Assembly (NCBI GenBank): GCA_030611105.1
Contig: JAUWQL010000006.1
Coordinates: 1-52,558, forward strand
DNA from: Bacteroidales bacterium
GTDB taxonomy: Bacteria > Bacteroidota > Bacteroidia > Bacteroidales > UBA12077
Length of the DNA: 52,558 nt
Direction: 5' to 3'
The position numbers were made by a program, and so were the translations under genes. Below are positions 1-10,394 of this stretch, piece by piece. Under the pieces are notes generated by a model, which saw only the letters and a list, made by a program, of their open reading frames with translations, was not told the origin of the DNA and ran no database searches. Position 1 is the stretch's first letter. Every line of letters starts with the position of its first letter.

Positions 1-228
1 ATAGGAAATCAATCCGATAATCATAATATATAATCTTGTTAGTACGTATCTTTATGAAGTATCTCTTTTACTGTAATTTAATCTGTTTTAAAAGAATAAA
101 TACTTTTATCTGCTCTAAAAATCATTTATATTTATAACAGAATCATCCCATGATGACTTTCGTTTCATATATTAAATATGTAACTTAAGCAATAAGTTTT
201 ATTAAAGATAATTCTTAAAATAAATTCA

Positions 229-3200
229 ATGACTGATCAAATCAATAAAAATAATGATTTAAACAGGCTATTAGCGGAAAGTAAAGAAAGATTAAAAGAG
301 CTGGCTTGTATTAACGAAACAACCATTATTATTAAAGAAGGCAAATCGGTTGAAGAAACACTACAGAAAATAGCCTTTCAATTGCCCAAAGCGTGGCAAT
401 ATCCTGAATATACTGTTGCACGAATATTGTTTGGGGGTCATCAGTATATAAGTCCGGGTTTTGAAGAAACGGACTGGTCGCAGAAACAAACTTTTCAGTC
501 AATCGATGGTGAAGAAGGTACTATAGAAATATATTATACGAAAGAGTTTCCTCGCATGTTTGAGGGGCCTTTTCTCAAAGAGGAAGTAAATCTTATCTTG
601 AATTTGTCGAATTTAATTTTAGGCTTTATAAATAGTATAAAGGCAAAAGATATAATTTGGAAGCAAGATAAAAAAAAGGAACAAAAAAAGGCTGCTTCCG
701 AATCTTCGAAAAAAATACTAAATAGCAGGCAACTACTTCAAAAATTCCTTAATAAACATAATGCTGATCGTGATTTATTGCACGATTTAATGCCTTTTAA
801 AGTAAAAGAGATTTTACTTATTGCAAATTTGTATGATGCATATAGTATTGAAAAAGAGGGTAGGTTCTCTGATCATATTTTGGGTGAGTATCACCAGTTA
901 AATCTCACTTCATTGCCTAGAGTTACAGGAGTTTCGAATGAAGATGAAGCAATGGAAGCAATAGAGAATAAACACTTTGATTTAGTTATATTAATGATGG
1001 GAGTTGATAAACAAACTCCACTGAAGATAGCAAGTGCTTTAAAAAATAAATATCCTTATATTCCTACATTTCTGTTACTTAATGGTAGTAGTGATTTAGT
1101 CGTACTTGAAGAAGCAAAAAGAGATATTTCTGGTATTGATAAAATATTTATTTGGAATGGCGACTCCAAAGTGTTCTTTGCAATGGTTAAACTTCTCGAG
1201 GATATGGTAAATGCTGATAATGATACTAAACTGGGATTAACCAGGGTTATACTGCTAGTCGAGGATTCTCCTAAATATTATTCAAGATATTTACCGATGC
1301 TTTATAAAATCATAATGGAACAAACTCAACGATTAATTGAGGATGTAAATACGGATGATTTATATAAAGTTCTTAAAATGAGGGCCAGACCCAAAATTTT
1401 ATTAGCTCATACTTATGAAGAAGCAATGGAAATATTTAATAAATATAAAGATTACTTTTTATGTGTTATTTCTGATGTTTGCTTCCCTAAAAATAACGAA
1501 TTGTATGATGATGCGGGTTTTGAGTTTATTAAATTCGTGAAGAAGAATGTACTGAATTTACCAACTGTATTACAATCATCAAATCCGGAAAATGCTGAGA
1601 AATCTTATGAGATAAAATCAAATTTTATTAATAAAAATTCAGAAAGTTTATTACAGGATTTAAAGAGTTTTATTAATTATCATTTAGGTTTTGGACATTT
1701 TGTTTATCGCGATAATCAGGGAAGACAAATTGCAGTTGCTAAATCAATGGCTGAATTCGAATCATTTCTTAAAACGGTGCCTGATGACTCATTGATTTAC
1801 CATGCTGTAAAAAATCAATTTTCATTATGGCTTATGGCACGTGGAGAGATTCAAATTGCTAAAATTATTAATCCTCTTAATATTAAGGATTTTGAAAGCC
1901 CTAAACAATTGCGTGATTTTCTAATTAATATCTTGAGATTGTATAGAAATGAGCAGGATAAAGGTAAAATTGTAAATTTCAGCGAAGCAGCAGTTCAGGA
2001 AGAAAATAATATTGTTAGTATGTCTCCGGGAGCTTTAGGAGGGAAAGGGCGTGGATTAGCATTTGTCAACACATTAATTTATAATTTTAAGTTTAAAGAA
2101 TTACTGCCTTTAATTAATGTAAGAACACCTAAAACCAGTTTAATTGGAACCGAAGAATTTGATATCTTTATTGAAAGTAATCATTTAAGTGAAAAGATTC
2201 ATGATATAACAGATTATGAAGAACTAAGAAAAGTATTTATTGAAGGAGAATTATCATATTACTTAAAGAAAAAGATAAAAGTATTTCTTAAATTAATTAC
2301 AAAGCCTATTGCTGTGAGATCTTCAAGTTTGTTCGAGGATAGTATTACACAACCCTTTTCGGGAATTTTTGAAACATACCTCCTTCCGAATAACCATCAC
2401 GACTTTGATGAACGTATGAAGCAGCTAATGAATGCCATAAAACTGGTTTTTGCTTCGATTTATTCAAAAAATGCAAGAAATTACTTTAAAGCAATTGGCT
2501 ATAAAGTTGAAGAAGAGAAAATGGCAATTGTTTTACAAGAGGTTGTAGGAAATCAGTTTGATAAATATTATTATCCGCATATTAGCGGGACAGCTCAATC
2601 GCATAATTTCTACCCGGTTGCGCATATGAAACCCGACGAAGGTTTTGCGGTAGCAGCTTTAGGTTTAGGACAGTACGTTGTTGAAGGGGAAAAGGCCTTC
2701 AGATTTTCACCCAGTTATCCAAACCTTGAGATTATATCTACAAAAGATCTATATAAAGGGTCTCAAGTGCATTTTTATGCTGTTAATTTAGCTAAAGAAG
2801 ATATTAACTTACTTGAAGGTGAAGATGCCGGATTGATTAGATTAGATATTGATGAATCAGAAAAACATGGTACATTAAAGCATTTGGTATCGGTTTATGA
2901 TCCTGAAAATGACAGGGTAAGCCCGGGGCTGGATTCTTATGGACCCAGAATTATTAATTTTGCAAACGTCTTAAAATATGAGTATATCCCCTTGGCTAAA
3001 ACAATAAATATTATTCTTGATGTTGTTAAAGAAGCTTTGGGATCTCCCGTTGAGATTGAATTTGCTGTTGATCTGACCAAAGACAAAAATGGATTAGCAT
3101 CCTTTTATCTGTTGCAGATAAAACCTCTGGTTTGTAACGAAGACGATTATAAGGTTGATATAGAAAAAATTGATAAAGATCATCTTGTGCTGTACTCTGA

Positions 3201-3696
3201 AAGAACTATGGGCAATGGTAAATTGGATAATATAAAAGATGTTATTTTTATTATGCCCGATAAATTTGACAATACTCAGACAATTGAGATGAAGGATGAA
3301 ATTGATGCCTTAAATCAAAAAATGCAGGAAGCAGGGAAGCAATATGTATTAATTGGGCCTGGACGCTGGGGAACCAGGGATAGATTTATTGGAGTGCCGG
3401 TTGCATGGCCACAAATTTCGAATGCTAAAATTATTGTAGAAATGAGTTTAGATGATTTTGCTTTAGATGCATCCTTAGGCTCTCATTTTTTTCACAACGT
3501 AACATCTATGAATGTCGGGTATTTTTCTGTTAATCATAAATCGATAAAAGATAGAATTTCCTGGGATATTTTAAATAAGCAAAAAGTAATTAACGAAACA
3601 AAGCACTTTAAACATATTGAGTTTGAAAAACCATTGATTATTACGATGGACGGTCGTAAAAGATTTTCTGCTATTACATGGACAAATGATAATTAA
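229..3696 (+). CDS. PEP synthase/PPDK N-terminal (ATP-grasp) domain protein with N-terminal GAF-like sensor domain and two receiver-like domains
   Basis: 1155-aa ORF; PEP-synthase-type motifs GGKGRGLAFVN and KPIAVRSSSLFEDSITQPFSGIFETYL; receiver-like segment ILLAHTYEEAMEIF...CVISDVCFPK; C-terminal GPGRWGTRDRFIGVPVAWPQIS...GSHFFHN block. Confidence 0.85.
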   Translation: MTDQINKNNDLNRLLAESKERLKELACINETTIIIKEGKSVEETLQKIAFQLPKAWQYPEYTVARILFGGHQYISPGFEETDWSQKQTFQSIDGEEGTIEIYYTKEFPRMFEGPFLKEEVNLILNLSNLILGFINSIKAKDIIWKQDKKKEQKKAASESSKKILNSRQLLQKFLNKHNADRDLLHDLMPFKVKEILLIANLYDAYSIEKEGRFSDHILGEYHQLNLTSLPRVTGVSNEDEAMEAIENKHFDLVILMMGVDKQTPLKIASALKNKYPYIPTFLLLNGSSDLVVLEEAKRDISGIDKIFIWNGDSKVFFAMVKLLEDMVNADNDTKLGLTRVILLVEDSPKYYSRYLPMLYKIIMEQTQRLIEDVNTDDLYKVLKMRARPKILLAHTYEEAMEIFNKYKDYFLCVISDVCFPKNNELYDDAGFEFIKFVKKNVLNLPTVLQSSNPENAEKSYEIKSNFINKNSESLLQDLKSFINYHLGFGHFVYRDNQGRQIAVAKSMAEFESFLKTVPDDSLIYHAVKNQFSLWLMARGEIQIAKIINPLNIKDFESPKQLRDFLINILRLYRNEQDKGKIVNFSEAAVQEENNIVSMSPGALGGKGRGLAFVNTLIYNFKFKELLPLINVRTPKTSLIGTEEFDIFIESNHLSEKIHDITDYEELRKVFIEGELSYYLKKKIKVFLKLITKPIAVRSSSLFEDSITQPFSGIFETYLLPNNHHDFDERMKQLMNAIKLVFASIYSKNARNYFKAIGYKVEEEKMAIVLQEVVGNQFDKYYYPHISGTAQSHNFYPVAHMKPDEGFAVAALGLGQYVVEGEKAFRFSPSYPNLEIISTKDLYKGSQVHFYAVNLAKEDINLLEGEDAGLIRLDIDESEKHGTLKHLVSVYDPENDRVSPGLDSYGPRIINFANVLKYEYIPLAKTINIILDVVKEALGSPVEIEFAVDLTKDKNGLASFYLLQIKPLVCNEDDYKVDIEKIDKDHLVLYSERTMGNGKLDNIKDVIFIMPDKFDNTQTIEMKDEIDALNQKMQEAGKQYVLIGPGRWGTRDRFIGVPVAWPQISNAKIIVEMSLDDFALDASLGSHFFHNVTSMNVGYFSVNHKSIKDRISWDILNKQKVINETKHFKHIEFEKPLIITMDGRKRFSAITWTNDN

Positions 3697-3709
3697 TATT
3701 TGAAATATT

Positions 3710-6685
3710 ATGAGCTTTTATACCAATCAGCAAGATAATTTAAGGTTAGATTTTAACGATACTTCTTTTAGCCTGTTAATGCAGAAAAGGATTCATAAAG
3801 TATTGCTTATTTCAAGTAACTACGATTCTTTCATGTTAGAAGAAGACGGACGAGTTGATGAGCAAATCTTTAACGAATATGTAGGTTTAAACCTTAGGTA
3901 TCCGCCTATATTTGTTATGGCTAATTCTTCTGAAGATGCTTATGAAATTTTAAAAAATGACAACATCGATCTCGTAATTAGTATGCTAAGAATCGGTGAC
4001 ACAGATACTTTCACGTTTGCAAATCAAGTCAAATCGATTTATCCTGCTATTCCAATCATTGTTCTTACTAATTTTTCTCGTGAAGTAACTATGCGACTTG
4101 AGAAAGAGGACTTAAGCGCTATAGATTATGTTTTTTGCTGGTTGGGAAATGCCGATATTTTACTGGCAATTATTAAGCTGATTGAAGACAGAATGAATGT
4201 TCAGTACGATGTTGAAGTTGTCGGGGTTCAGACAATACTTCTTGTTGAAGACTCTATTCGTTATATTTCAACCTATCTCCCAAATATTTATAAGTTAATA
4301 TTTAAGCAATCAAAAGAATATATGCGCGAAGCACTTAATGAACACCAGAGAATGCTTCGCATGCGTGGCCGTCCAAAAATTCTTTTAGCAACAAATTATG
4401 AGCAGGCTATGGAATTGTATGAGAAATACAAGCATAATATGCTTGGAATTATTTCTGACATTACATATCCAAGAAAGGGAGTAAAGGATAAATTAGCAGG
4501 CATTAAACTTTGTAAAAAAGTTAAAGAAGATGACGAGTATATGCCTCTTCTTTTACAATCATCAGATATGAATAATAAAAAATATGCTGATGAATTAGGA
4601 GTTGGCTTTATCCATAAATATTCAAAAACACTCTCAATAGAACTGCGTAATTATATTATTAAGCAGTTTGCTTTTGGAGAATTTATATTTCGCAACCCCG
4701 TTACATTAAAAGAAATTGGCCGTGCATCTGATCTTCAGTCATTGCAACATATGATACTTACAATACCTGAAGAATCCCTGGAATATCATGCTACAAGAAA
4801 TGATTTATCTAAATGGCTGAATGCCAGGGCTGTTTTTCCAATAGCGCAAATGTTTAAATATATTCCTGTAAGTGATTTTAAAAATTTAGCAGAAGTAAGA
4901 ACATACATATACAGATCGATTTCCAGTTATCGAATGAGTAAGGGGAGAGGAGTTATTGCAAAATTTGATAAAAGCAGTTTCGACGAATATTTGATTTTTT
5001 CAAGAATTGGAGATGGTTCTATCGGGGGTAAAGCACGAGGATTAGCATTTGTAAATTCTATTATAAAGAAAAATAGAATTTTCAATAAATTCGAAAACAT
5101 TATTGTAACTATACCACGCACTGTTGTTCTTAGTACAGATATTTTTGATGATTTTATGGAAGAAAACGATTTGTATAAAATCGGAATGTCCGACAAAAGC
5201 GACGAAGAAATTTTGGAGCAGTTTGTTAACTCAAAATTACCAAGCAGAGTTTACCAGGATTTATATGCCTTTATTTCAGTCATTAAGAATCCGATTGCTA
5301 TCAGATCATCGTCAAAATTGGAAGATTCGCATTATCAGCCATTTGCGGGAATTTATTCTACATATATGATTCCTAAAACAACAAATAGCACTTTAATGAT
5401 TAAAATGCTTTCAGATGCTATAAAATGTGTTTATGCTTCGGTGTATTTTAAATCTAGTAAAGCGTATATGGCTGCAACATCAAATGTTATTGATGAGGAA
5501 AAAATGGGAATTGTATTACAGGAGGTTTGTGGTAAACAGCACGGAAATAAATTTTATCCAACAATTTCAGGGGTAGCCCGGTCAATAAATTTTTATCCTA
5601 TTGAACCTGAAAAACCTGAAGACGGAATAGTAAATATAGCCTATGGTCTGGGAAAACAAATTGTTGATGGTGGAATTTCATTGCGATTTTCTCCAAAACA
5701 TCCCAAAAAGATTTTGCAATTATCATCTCCTGATATGGCTCTTAAGGGGACTCAAAAATATTTCTATGCCCTGGATATGTGTCCTACCAAATTTCATCCT
5801 TCAACTAATGATGGCATAAACTTAGATAAGGACGAAATTAAAACGGCAGAAAAAGACTCGTCATTTCGTTTTGCTGTGTCAACATACGATTTTCAGAATA
5901 ACATTATACGTGATGGTACACTATACGATGGTAAAAGGATAGTAACTTTTGCTAATGTACTTAAATATGAAACTTTTCCTTTGGCAGAAATTTTACAAAC
6001 TTTGCTCGAAATTGGTCAAAAAGAAATGAATAATCCAATTGAAATAGAGTTTGCTGTCGATTTGAATGTTGAAAAAGGAGAACCTTATGTGTTCAATTTT
6101 CTACAAATCCGACCTATTGTTGAAAATGATCAATCAGCTGATTTTGATATGGATGAAGTTGCTCAGGAAGATACTATAATTTATTGCGAATCGGCTTTAG
6201 GAAATGGTGTAATTGATAATATTTATGATTTTGTGTATATAAAACCTGATGCATTTAATTCTTTGGATAGTGAAAAGATTGCTGCAGAAATGAGTAAATT
6301 AAATGAGAAATTTATTGATGAGAAGCGAAATTACGTTCTTGTCGGGCCTGGCAGATGGGGTTCAGCTGATCCGAATTTAGGAATTCCGGTAAAATGGGCA
6401 CATATTTCACAAGCAAGAGTTATTGTTGAATCCGGACTTGAGAATTTTAGAATTGATCCTAGTCAGGGTACGCATTTTTTCCAAAATCTGACCTCTTTCC
6501 GTGTTGGGTATTTTACTATTAATCCATACATAAATGATGGATTTTATGATTTAGATTATTTGGGAAAATTTGAATCACATTTTGAAAATCAGTATATACG
6601 ACATATTCGTTTTGAAAATTCAATACAAGTTCAGATTGACGGGAAGAATAAAAAAGGAGTAATTCTTAAACCACAGAATATATAA
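3710..6685 (+). CDS. PEP synthase/PPDK N-terminal domain protein with two receiver-like domains (paralog of the preceding gene, lacks the GAF-like N-terminus)
   Basis: 991-aa ORF 13 bp downstream of the previous gene; colinear motifs GGKARGLAFVNS, NPIAIRSSSKLEDSHYQPFAGIYSTYM, GPGRWGSADPNLGIPVKWAHIS, GTHFFQN. Confidence 0.85.
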   Translation: MSFYTNQQDNLRLDFNDTSFSLLMQKRIHKVLLISSNYDSFMLEEDGRVDEQIFNEYVGLNLRYPPIFVMANSSEDAYEILKNDNIDLVISMLRIGDTDTFTFANQVKSIYPAIPIIVLTNFSREVTMRLEKEDLSAIDYVFCWLGNADILLAIIKLIEDRMNVQYDVEVVGVQTILLVEDSIRYISTYLPNIYKLIFKQSKEYMREALNEHQRMLRMRGRPKILLATNYEQAMELYEKYKHNMLGIISDITYPRKGVKDKLAGIKLCKKVKEDDEYMPLLLQSSDMNNKKYADELGVGFIHKYSKTLSIELRNYIIKQFAFGEFIFRNPVTLKEIGRASDLQSLQHMILTIPEESLEYHATRNDLSKWLNARAVFPIAQMFKYIPVSDFKNLAEVRTYIYRSISSYRMSKGRGVIAKFDKSSFDEYLIFSRIGDGSIGGKARGLAFVNSIIKKNRIFNKFENIIVTIPRTVVLSTDIFDDFMEENDLYKIGMSDKSDEEILEQFVNSKLPSRVYQDLYAFISVIKNPIAIRSSSKLEDSHYQPFAGIYSTYMIPKTTNSTLMIKMLSDAIKCVYASVYFKSSKAYMAATSNVIDEEKMGIVLQEVCGKQHGNKFYPTISGVARSINFYPIEPEKPEDGIVNIAYGLGKQIVDGGISLRFSPKHPKKILQLSSPDMALKGTQKYFYALDMCPTKFHPSTNDGINLDKDEIKTAEKDSSFRFAVSTYDFQNNIIRDGTLYDGKRIVTFANVLKYETFPLAEILQTLLEIGQKEMNNPIEIEFAVDLNVEKGEPYVFNFLQIRPIVENDQSADFDMDEVAQEDTIIYCESALGNGVIDNIYDFVYIKPDAFNSLDSEKIAAEMSKLNEKFIDEKRNYVLVGPGRWGSADPNLGIPVKWAHISQARVIVESGLENFRIDPSQGTHFFQNLTSFRVGYFTINPYINDGFYDLDYLGKFESHFENQYIRHIRFENSIQVQIDGKNKKGVILKPQNI

Positions 6686-6698
6686 AGCTTAAATGTAA

Positions 6699-7547
6699 TT
6701 ATAATATCAATCTTTCTGCGTTGTCCAGATTGTTTAAATCAAATTTAACAATTGCTAGCTTGGGAAATTCATAAGCAGCTGAAAACATAAATGTATTAAT
6801 GGATTTATCATTCCAGTTCCCTGTAATTCTTGAAGATTCGTGAATATGACCGTGTAACGTTAATAACGGTTGTCTTTCCTTAATAAAACGCTGAATAGCA
6901 ATACTTCCAACATGAACATCTAGAGGTACATGATCAATTATTTGTCCATCAAGATCTGCTCTGTCAAGTTTTGTTTTATAAGGCGGTGAATGAAATAAAA
7001 AAACAGACTTTTCTAAATTATTATTACCCGTTAATACTTGTAAGTCATTATAAATTGTTGCGTATTCAATATCTTCTTTTTCTTCGATTGTTCTTTTTCC
7101 TTCAGTTGGATGTATACAACCGGGATCGACATATCTTGATACATCATATCGTTCCCAGTCTTTTAATAAAAAAGGTGTTGGTGGAATATTTGCATAACCA
7201 TAAATTACATAATCGTTGAATTCAACTTTTTTATTGTGTATATATTCCCACAGACACTTTTTTTGTCCTTGAATTATTTTACTTTCTTCAATTTTAGGAT
7301 CATCATTTCCTAAAATGATAAAAACTTTAGGATACTTTTCTTTTAACTGAGATTTTAAGTTTTGAAATTTAGGTATTAAATAATCCAATATAAAATCGCT
7401 GTATTCATAATCTACAATTGTATGAAAATTTGGTAATATATCACCTCCTATAAATAAAACACCTGGAGTATCATTTGTAATTTGGTCTAACAGTTTTTCA
7501 TATCTGTCAATTTTACCATGCAGATCGGAAACAAAAAAGCATTTCAT
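6699..7547 (-). CDS. calcineurin-like metallophosphoesterase
   Basis: Motifs FVSDLHGKIDRY, FIGGDILP, ILGNDDPK, LFHSPPY, LHGHIHES. Confidence 0.88.
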   Translation of the reverse strand: MKCFFVSDLHGKIDRYEKLLDQITNDTPGVLFIGGDILPNFHTIVDYEYSDFILDYLIPKFQNLKSQLKEKYPKVFIILGNDDPKIEESKIIQGQKKCLWEYIHNKKVEFNDYVIYGYANIPPTPFLLKDWERYDVSRYVDPGCIHPTEGKRTIEEKEDIEYATIYNDLQVLTGNNNLEKSVFLFHSPPYKTKLDRADLDGQIIDHVPLDVHVGSIAIQRFIKERQPLLTLHGHIHESSRITGNWNDKSINTFMFSAAYEFPKLAIVKFDLNNLDNAERLIL

Positions 7548-7548
7548 A

Positions 7549-8379
7549 TTATTCTTTCTTTTTTAATAATCGTGCAGGATTATTAATATTTCCTATCATA
7601 ACCGCAAAACTGGTTCTGTTTTTAATATCTTCATCAGTAATTATATGTAGATCGATTAATCCTTGTTCTAATTCATATCCGGTTTTCTCTTTGTTAAATT
7701 CACTCAAAGAATGATTCCAGCCATCAATCCAGGATTTGAAAAGATCTTTTTGATAATTAGTGCCGTTAAAATGAATTAAAAGATCAATATCGCTTGCGGG
7801 GCCTGCATTAGCTTCTTTTGTACTGCCTATAATATACATGGCTTCTATACCATAGTATTCAAAATCAGTTTTTTCAGCTATAAGCTGAGACATACGAAAA
7901 CGCCATTTCCAATGTGCATCATTATAAGATTTCAGATATTGATCTTTGTCATCTTTAACTTCTTTTTCAGATAAAAGTTTAATAGTTTTTTCTAACTTAT
8001 CATGGAAAATAAAAAGACTTAAGCGTTCTGCTATCGCATTTAATAATTTTTGTTCTTCAGGTAAAAAACATTGTCCACCAAAAGGAATATCCCTATAAAA
8101 TACTTTTAGTTTACCAACTATACTATTATCAACCACTAGTTCAGAACACTGAGAACATTCTGATTCCTGGGAATTTTCTATAGAAAAATGTTTGTCATCA
8201 AATTCAATTATTGCATGACAAAATGCAGGAAATTGCCAGCCATTTGGGATAATTTCAAGGATTTTATTGAAAACATTATTAAAACTAATTTTTTTATCAG
8301 CAAATACATTTTCAATATCATATAAACATTGAAGTTCTCTTGCTCTTTCTTGTAATGGTTTTATAGAATCAAAATCCAT
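7549..8379 (-). CDS. GAF-like sensor domain fused to a nucleotidyltransferase (MNT-like) domain
   Basis: NTase motif IIGSTKEANAGPASDIDLLIHF; N-terminal ~120 aa aligns by eye to the N-terminus of the 229..3696 product. Confidence 0.8.
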   Translation of the reverse strand: MDFDSIKPLQERARELQCLYDIENVFADKKISFNNVFNKILEIIPNGWQFPAFCHAIIEFDDKHFSIENSQESECSQCSELVVDNSIVGKLKVFYRDIPFGGQCFLPEEQKLLNAIAERLSLFIFHDKLEKTIKLLSEKEVKDDKDQYLKSYNDAHWKWRFRMSQLIAEKTDFEYYGIEAMYIIGSTKEANAGPASDIDLLIHFNGTNYQKDLFKSWIDGWNHSLSEFNKEKTGYELEQGLIDLHIITDEDIKNRTSFAVMIGNINNPARLLKKKE

Positions 8380-8601
8380 ATAATTTTTTAGTAAAATTAC
8401 AATTTTTTTTTAGATTTTAGTTTTCAGATTTGATTTATCATATTCTTGCATTAAGTTTTTTATTTCATATAACCATCCCTGATAAAAATCATGTCAAACT
8501 GTGTTGTATAATATCTTGTAATATTGAAATAAAATATACATTTGCAATGTTATTTAATTAACGGCATTTTGTTTTTTTTAAATAATTAATAATTTGATAT
8601 T

Positions 8602-9939
8602 ATGAACGTAGATAAATTAATGCTTCAGCTTGAGCAAAAACATCCGGGAGAGGTTGAATATCTTCAAGCTGTTAGAGAAGTTTTAGAATCAATCGAGGAA
8701 ATTTATAATCAGAATCCTCAATTCGAAGCAGCAGGTATTATTGAAAGAATTGTTGAGCCAGACCGAATTTTAACTTTTAAAGTACCCTGGGTAGGCGATG
8801 ATGGTAAAGTAAATGTTAACCTGGGTTATCGTATTCAGTTTAACAATGCTATCGGACCTTATAAAGGAGGTTTACGTTTTCACCCTAGTGTAAACTTAAG
8901 CGGATTAAAATTTTTAGGATTCGAACAAATTTTCAAAAACTCACTTACCACACTTCCTATGGGTGGAGGTAAAGGCGGATCTGATTTTGATCCAAAAGGT
9001 AAATCAGATGCTGAAGTAATGCGTTTCTGCCAGGGTTTAATGATGGAGCTTTGGAAACTTATAGGTCCGGAGACAGATGTTCCTGCCGGAGATATCGGAG
9101 TAGGAGGTCGTGAGATTGGTTTCTTATATGGAATGTACAAGAAACTGGCAAAAGAAAATACAGGAGTATTAACCGGAAAAGGCCGTAACTGGGGAGGAAG
9201 TTTAATTCGTCCTGAAGCTACAGGTTTTGGTGGTATATATTTTACACGTGAAATGTTAGCAACCAAAGATGATTCTTTCGAAGGGAAAGTTGTTACTATT
9301 TCCGGGTTCGGTAATGTTGCCTGGGGCGCAGCTTTAAAAGCAACAGAACTAGGAGCAAAAGTTGTTACCATTTCAGGACCTGATGGATATATTTATGATT
9401 CGGAAGGAATTTCAGGTAAGAAAATTGAATATATGTTAGAGCTTCGTGCTTCTAATAATGATATTGTTAAGCCTTATTCATACGAGTTTGAAAGTGGACA
9501 ATTTTATGAAGGTAAAAAGCCTTGGGAAGTTAAATGTGATATAGCTATGCCATGTGCTATACAAAACGAGTTAGACGGGGAAGATGCTAAGAAATTAGTA
9601 GCTAATGGTGTTAAGTTTGTAGCTGAAGTTTCAAATATGGGTTGTACTCCTGAAGCAGTTGAAGTTTTCCATTCAAACAAAATTCCTTTCGGTCCCGGTA
9701 AAGCAGTTAATGCAGGTGGTGTTACCGTTTCTGGTCTTGAAATGTCACAAAACTCTATGAAATTAAGTTGGAGTAGAGAAGAAGTTGATGCAAAATTGCA
9801 CTCAATTATGTGTAATATTCATGAAGCTTGTGTTAAATATGGAACAGAAGCTGATGGACATATTGATTACGTGAAAGGAGCAAATATTGCAGGTTTCTTA
9901 AAAGTAGCCAATGCAATGTTAGATCAGGGAGTTATTTAA
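8602..9939 (+). CDS. gdhA: NADP-specific glutamate dehydrogenase
   Basis: 445 aa; GYRIQFNNAIGPYKGGLRFHPSVN, LPMGGGKGGSDFDPKGKSD, PAGDIGVGGREIGFLYG. Confidence 0.97.
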   Translation: MNVDKLMLQLEQKHPGEVEYLQAVREVLESIEEIYNQNPQFEAAGIIERIVEPDRILTFKVPWVGDDGKVNVNLGYRIQFNNAIGPYKGGLRFHPSVNLSGLKFLGFEQIFKNSLTTLPMGGGKGGSDFDPKGKSDAEVMRFCQGLMMELWKLIGPETDVPAGDIGVGGREIGFLYGMYKKLAKENTGVLTGKGRNWGGSLIRPEATGFGGIYFTREMLATKDDSFEGKVVTISGFGNVAWGAALKATELGAKVVTISGPDGYIYDSEGISGKKIEYMLELRASNNDIVKPYSYEFESGQFYEGKKPWEVKCDIAMPCAIQNELDGEDAKKLVANGVKFVAEVSNMGCTPEAVEVFHSNKIPFGPGKAVNAGGVTVSGLEMSQNSMKLSWSREEVDAKLHSIMCNIHEACVKYGTEADGHIDYVKGANIAGFLKVANAMLDQGVI

Positions 9940-10010
9940 ATTTTTATATAACTTGTAGTTTTTAGCCTGCCTGACGGCAGTCAGGGCAGACAGGTTTGTA
10001 GTTTGTGGTT

Positions 10011-10035
10011 AAGGGAGCGAGAGCTCCCTTTTTTT
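10011..10035 (+). terminator. Rho-independent terminator of gdhA
   Basis: AAGGGAGC-GAGA-GCTCCCTT stem-loop followed by a T run. Confidence 0.85.
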
Positions 10036-10140
10036 ATGTCTTATTGTCATATTTTATAAAAGGCCAATCTAAACATTTATATATTGACAGATGTTTATAT
10101 TTTGGTACATTAATTGTAAATCTAAATCAAAATAAATTAT

Positions 10141-10365
10141 ATGAAGGACTTTATTACAAAACATAAATTCGGTTTTTTATTAGTTATACCAGGAATAATT
10201 GCCGGATATTTATATTGGAAATATGTAGGCTGCGCGAGTGGCACATGCGCTATTACATCAAACTGGCATACTATGGTTTTGTTTGGTGGATTAATAGGTT
10301 ATTTTCTGGGTGATAGTATCGATGATATTATTAAAAAGCGAAAGAAAAAAGAAGAAAAAAATTAA
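10141..10365 (+). CDS. small membrane protein, DUF6132-like
   Basis: YWKYVGCASGTCAITSNWH motif with two hydrophobic segments; adjacent to thioredoxin. Confidence 0.7.
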   Translation: MKDFITKHKFGFLLVIPGIIAGYLYWKYVGCASGTCAITSNWHTMVLFGGLIGYFLGDSIDDIIKKRKKKEEKN

Positions 10366-10394
10366 TATTAGCAAATTCTTAAAATCAAATAAAA

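Noticed and set aside
1-228. Leader region before the first PEP-synthase-like gene as an RNA element
   Set aside because: AT-rich with no convincing structured motif; insufficient evidence.
8880-9371. 163-aa minus-strand ORF inside gdhA
   Set aside because: Fully antisense to an unambiguous gdhA; shadow ORF. The same applies to the ORFs at 4927, 5124, 11610, 11931, 24529, 43815, 47975 and 51992.
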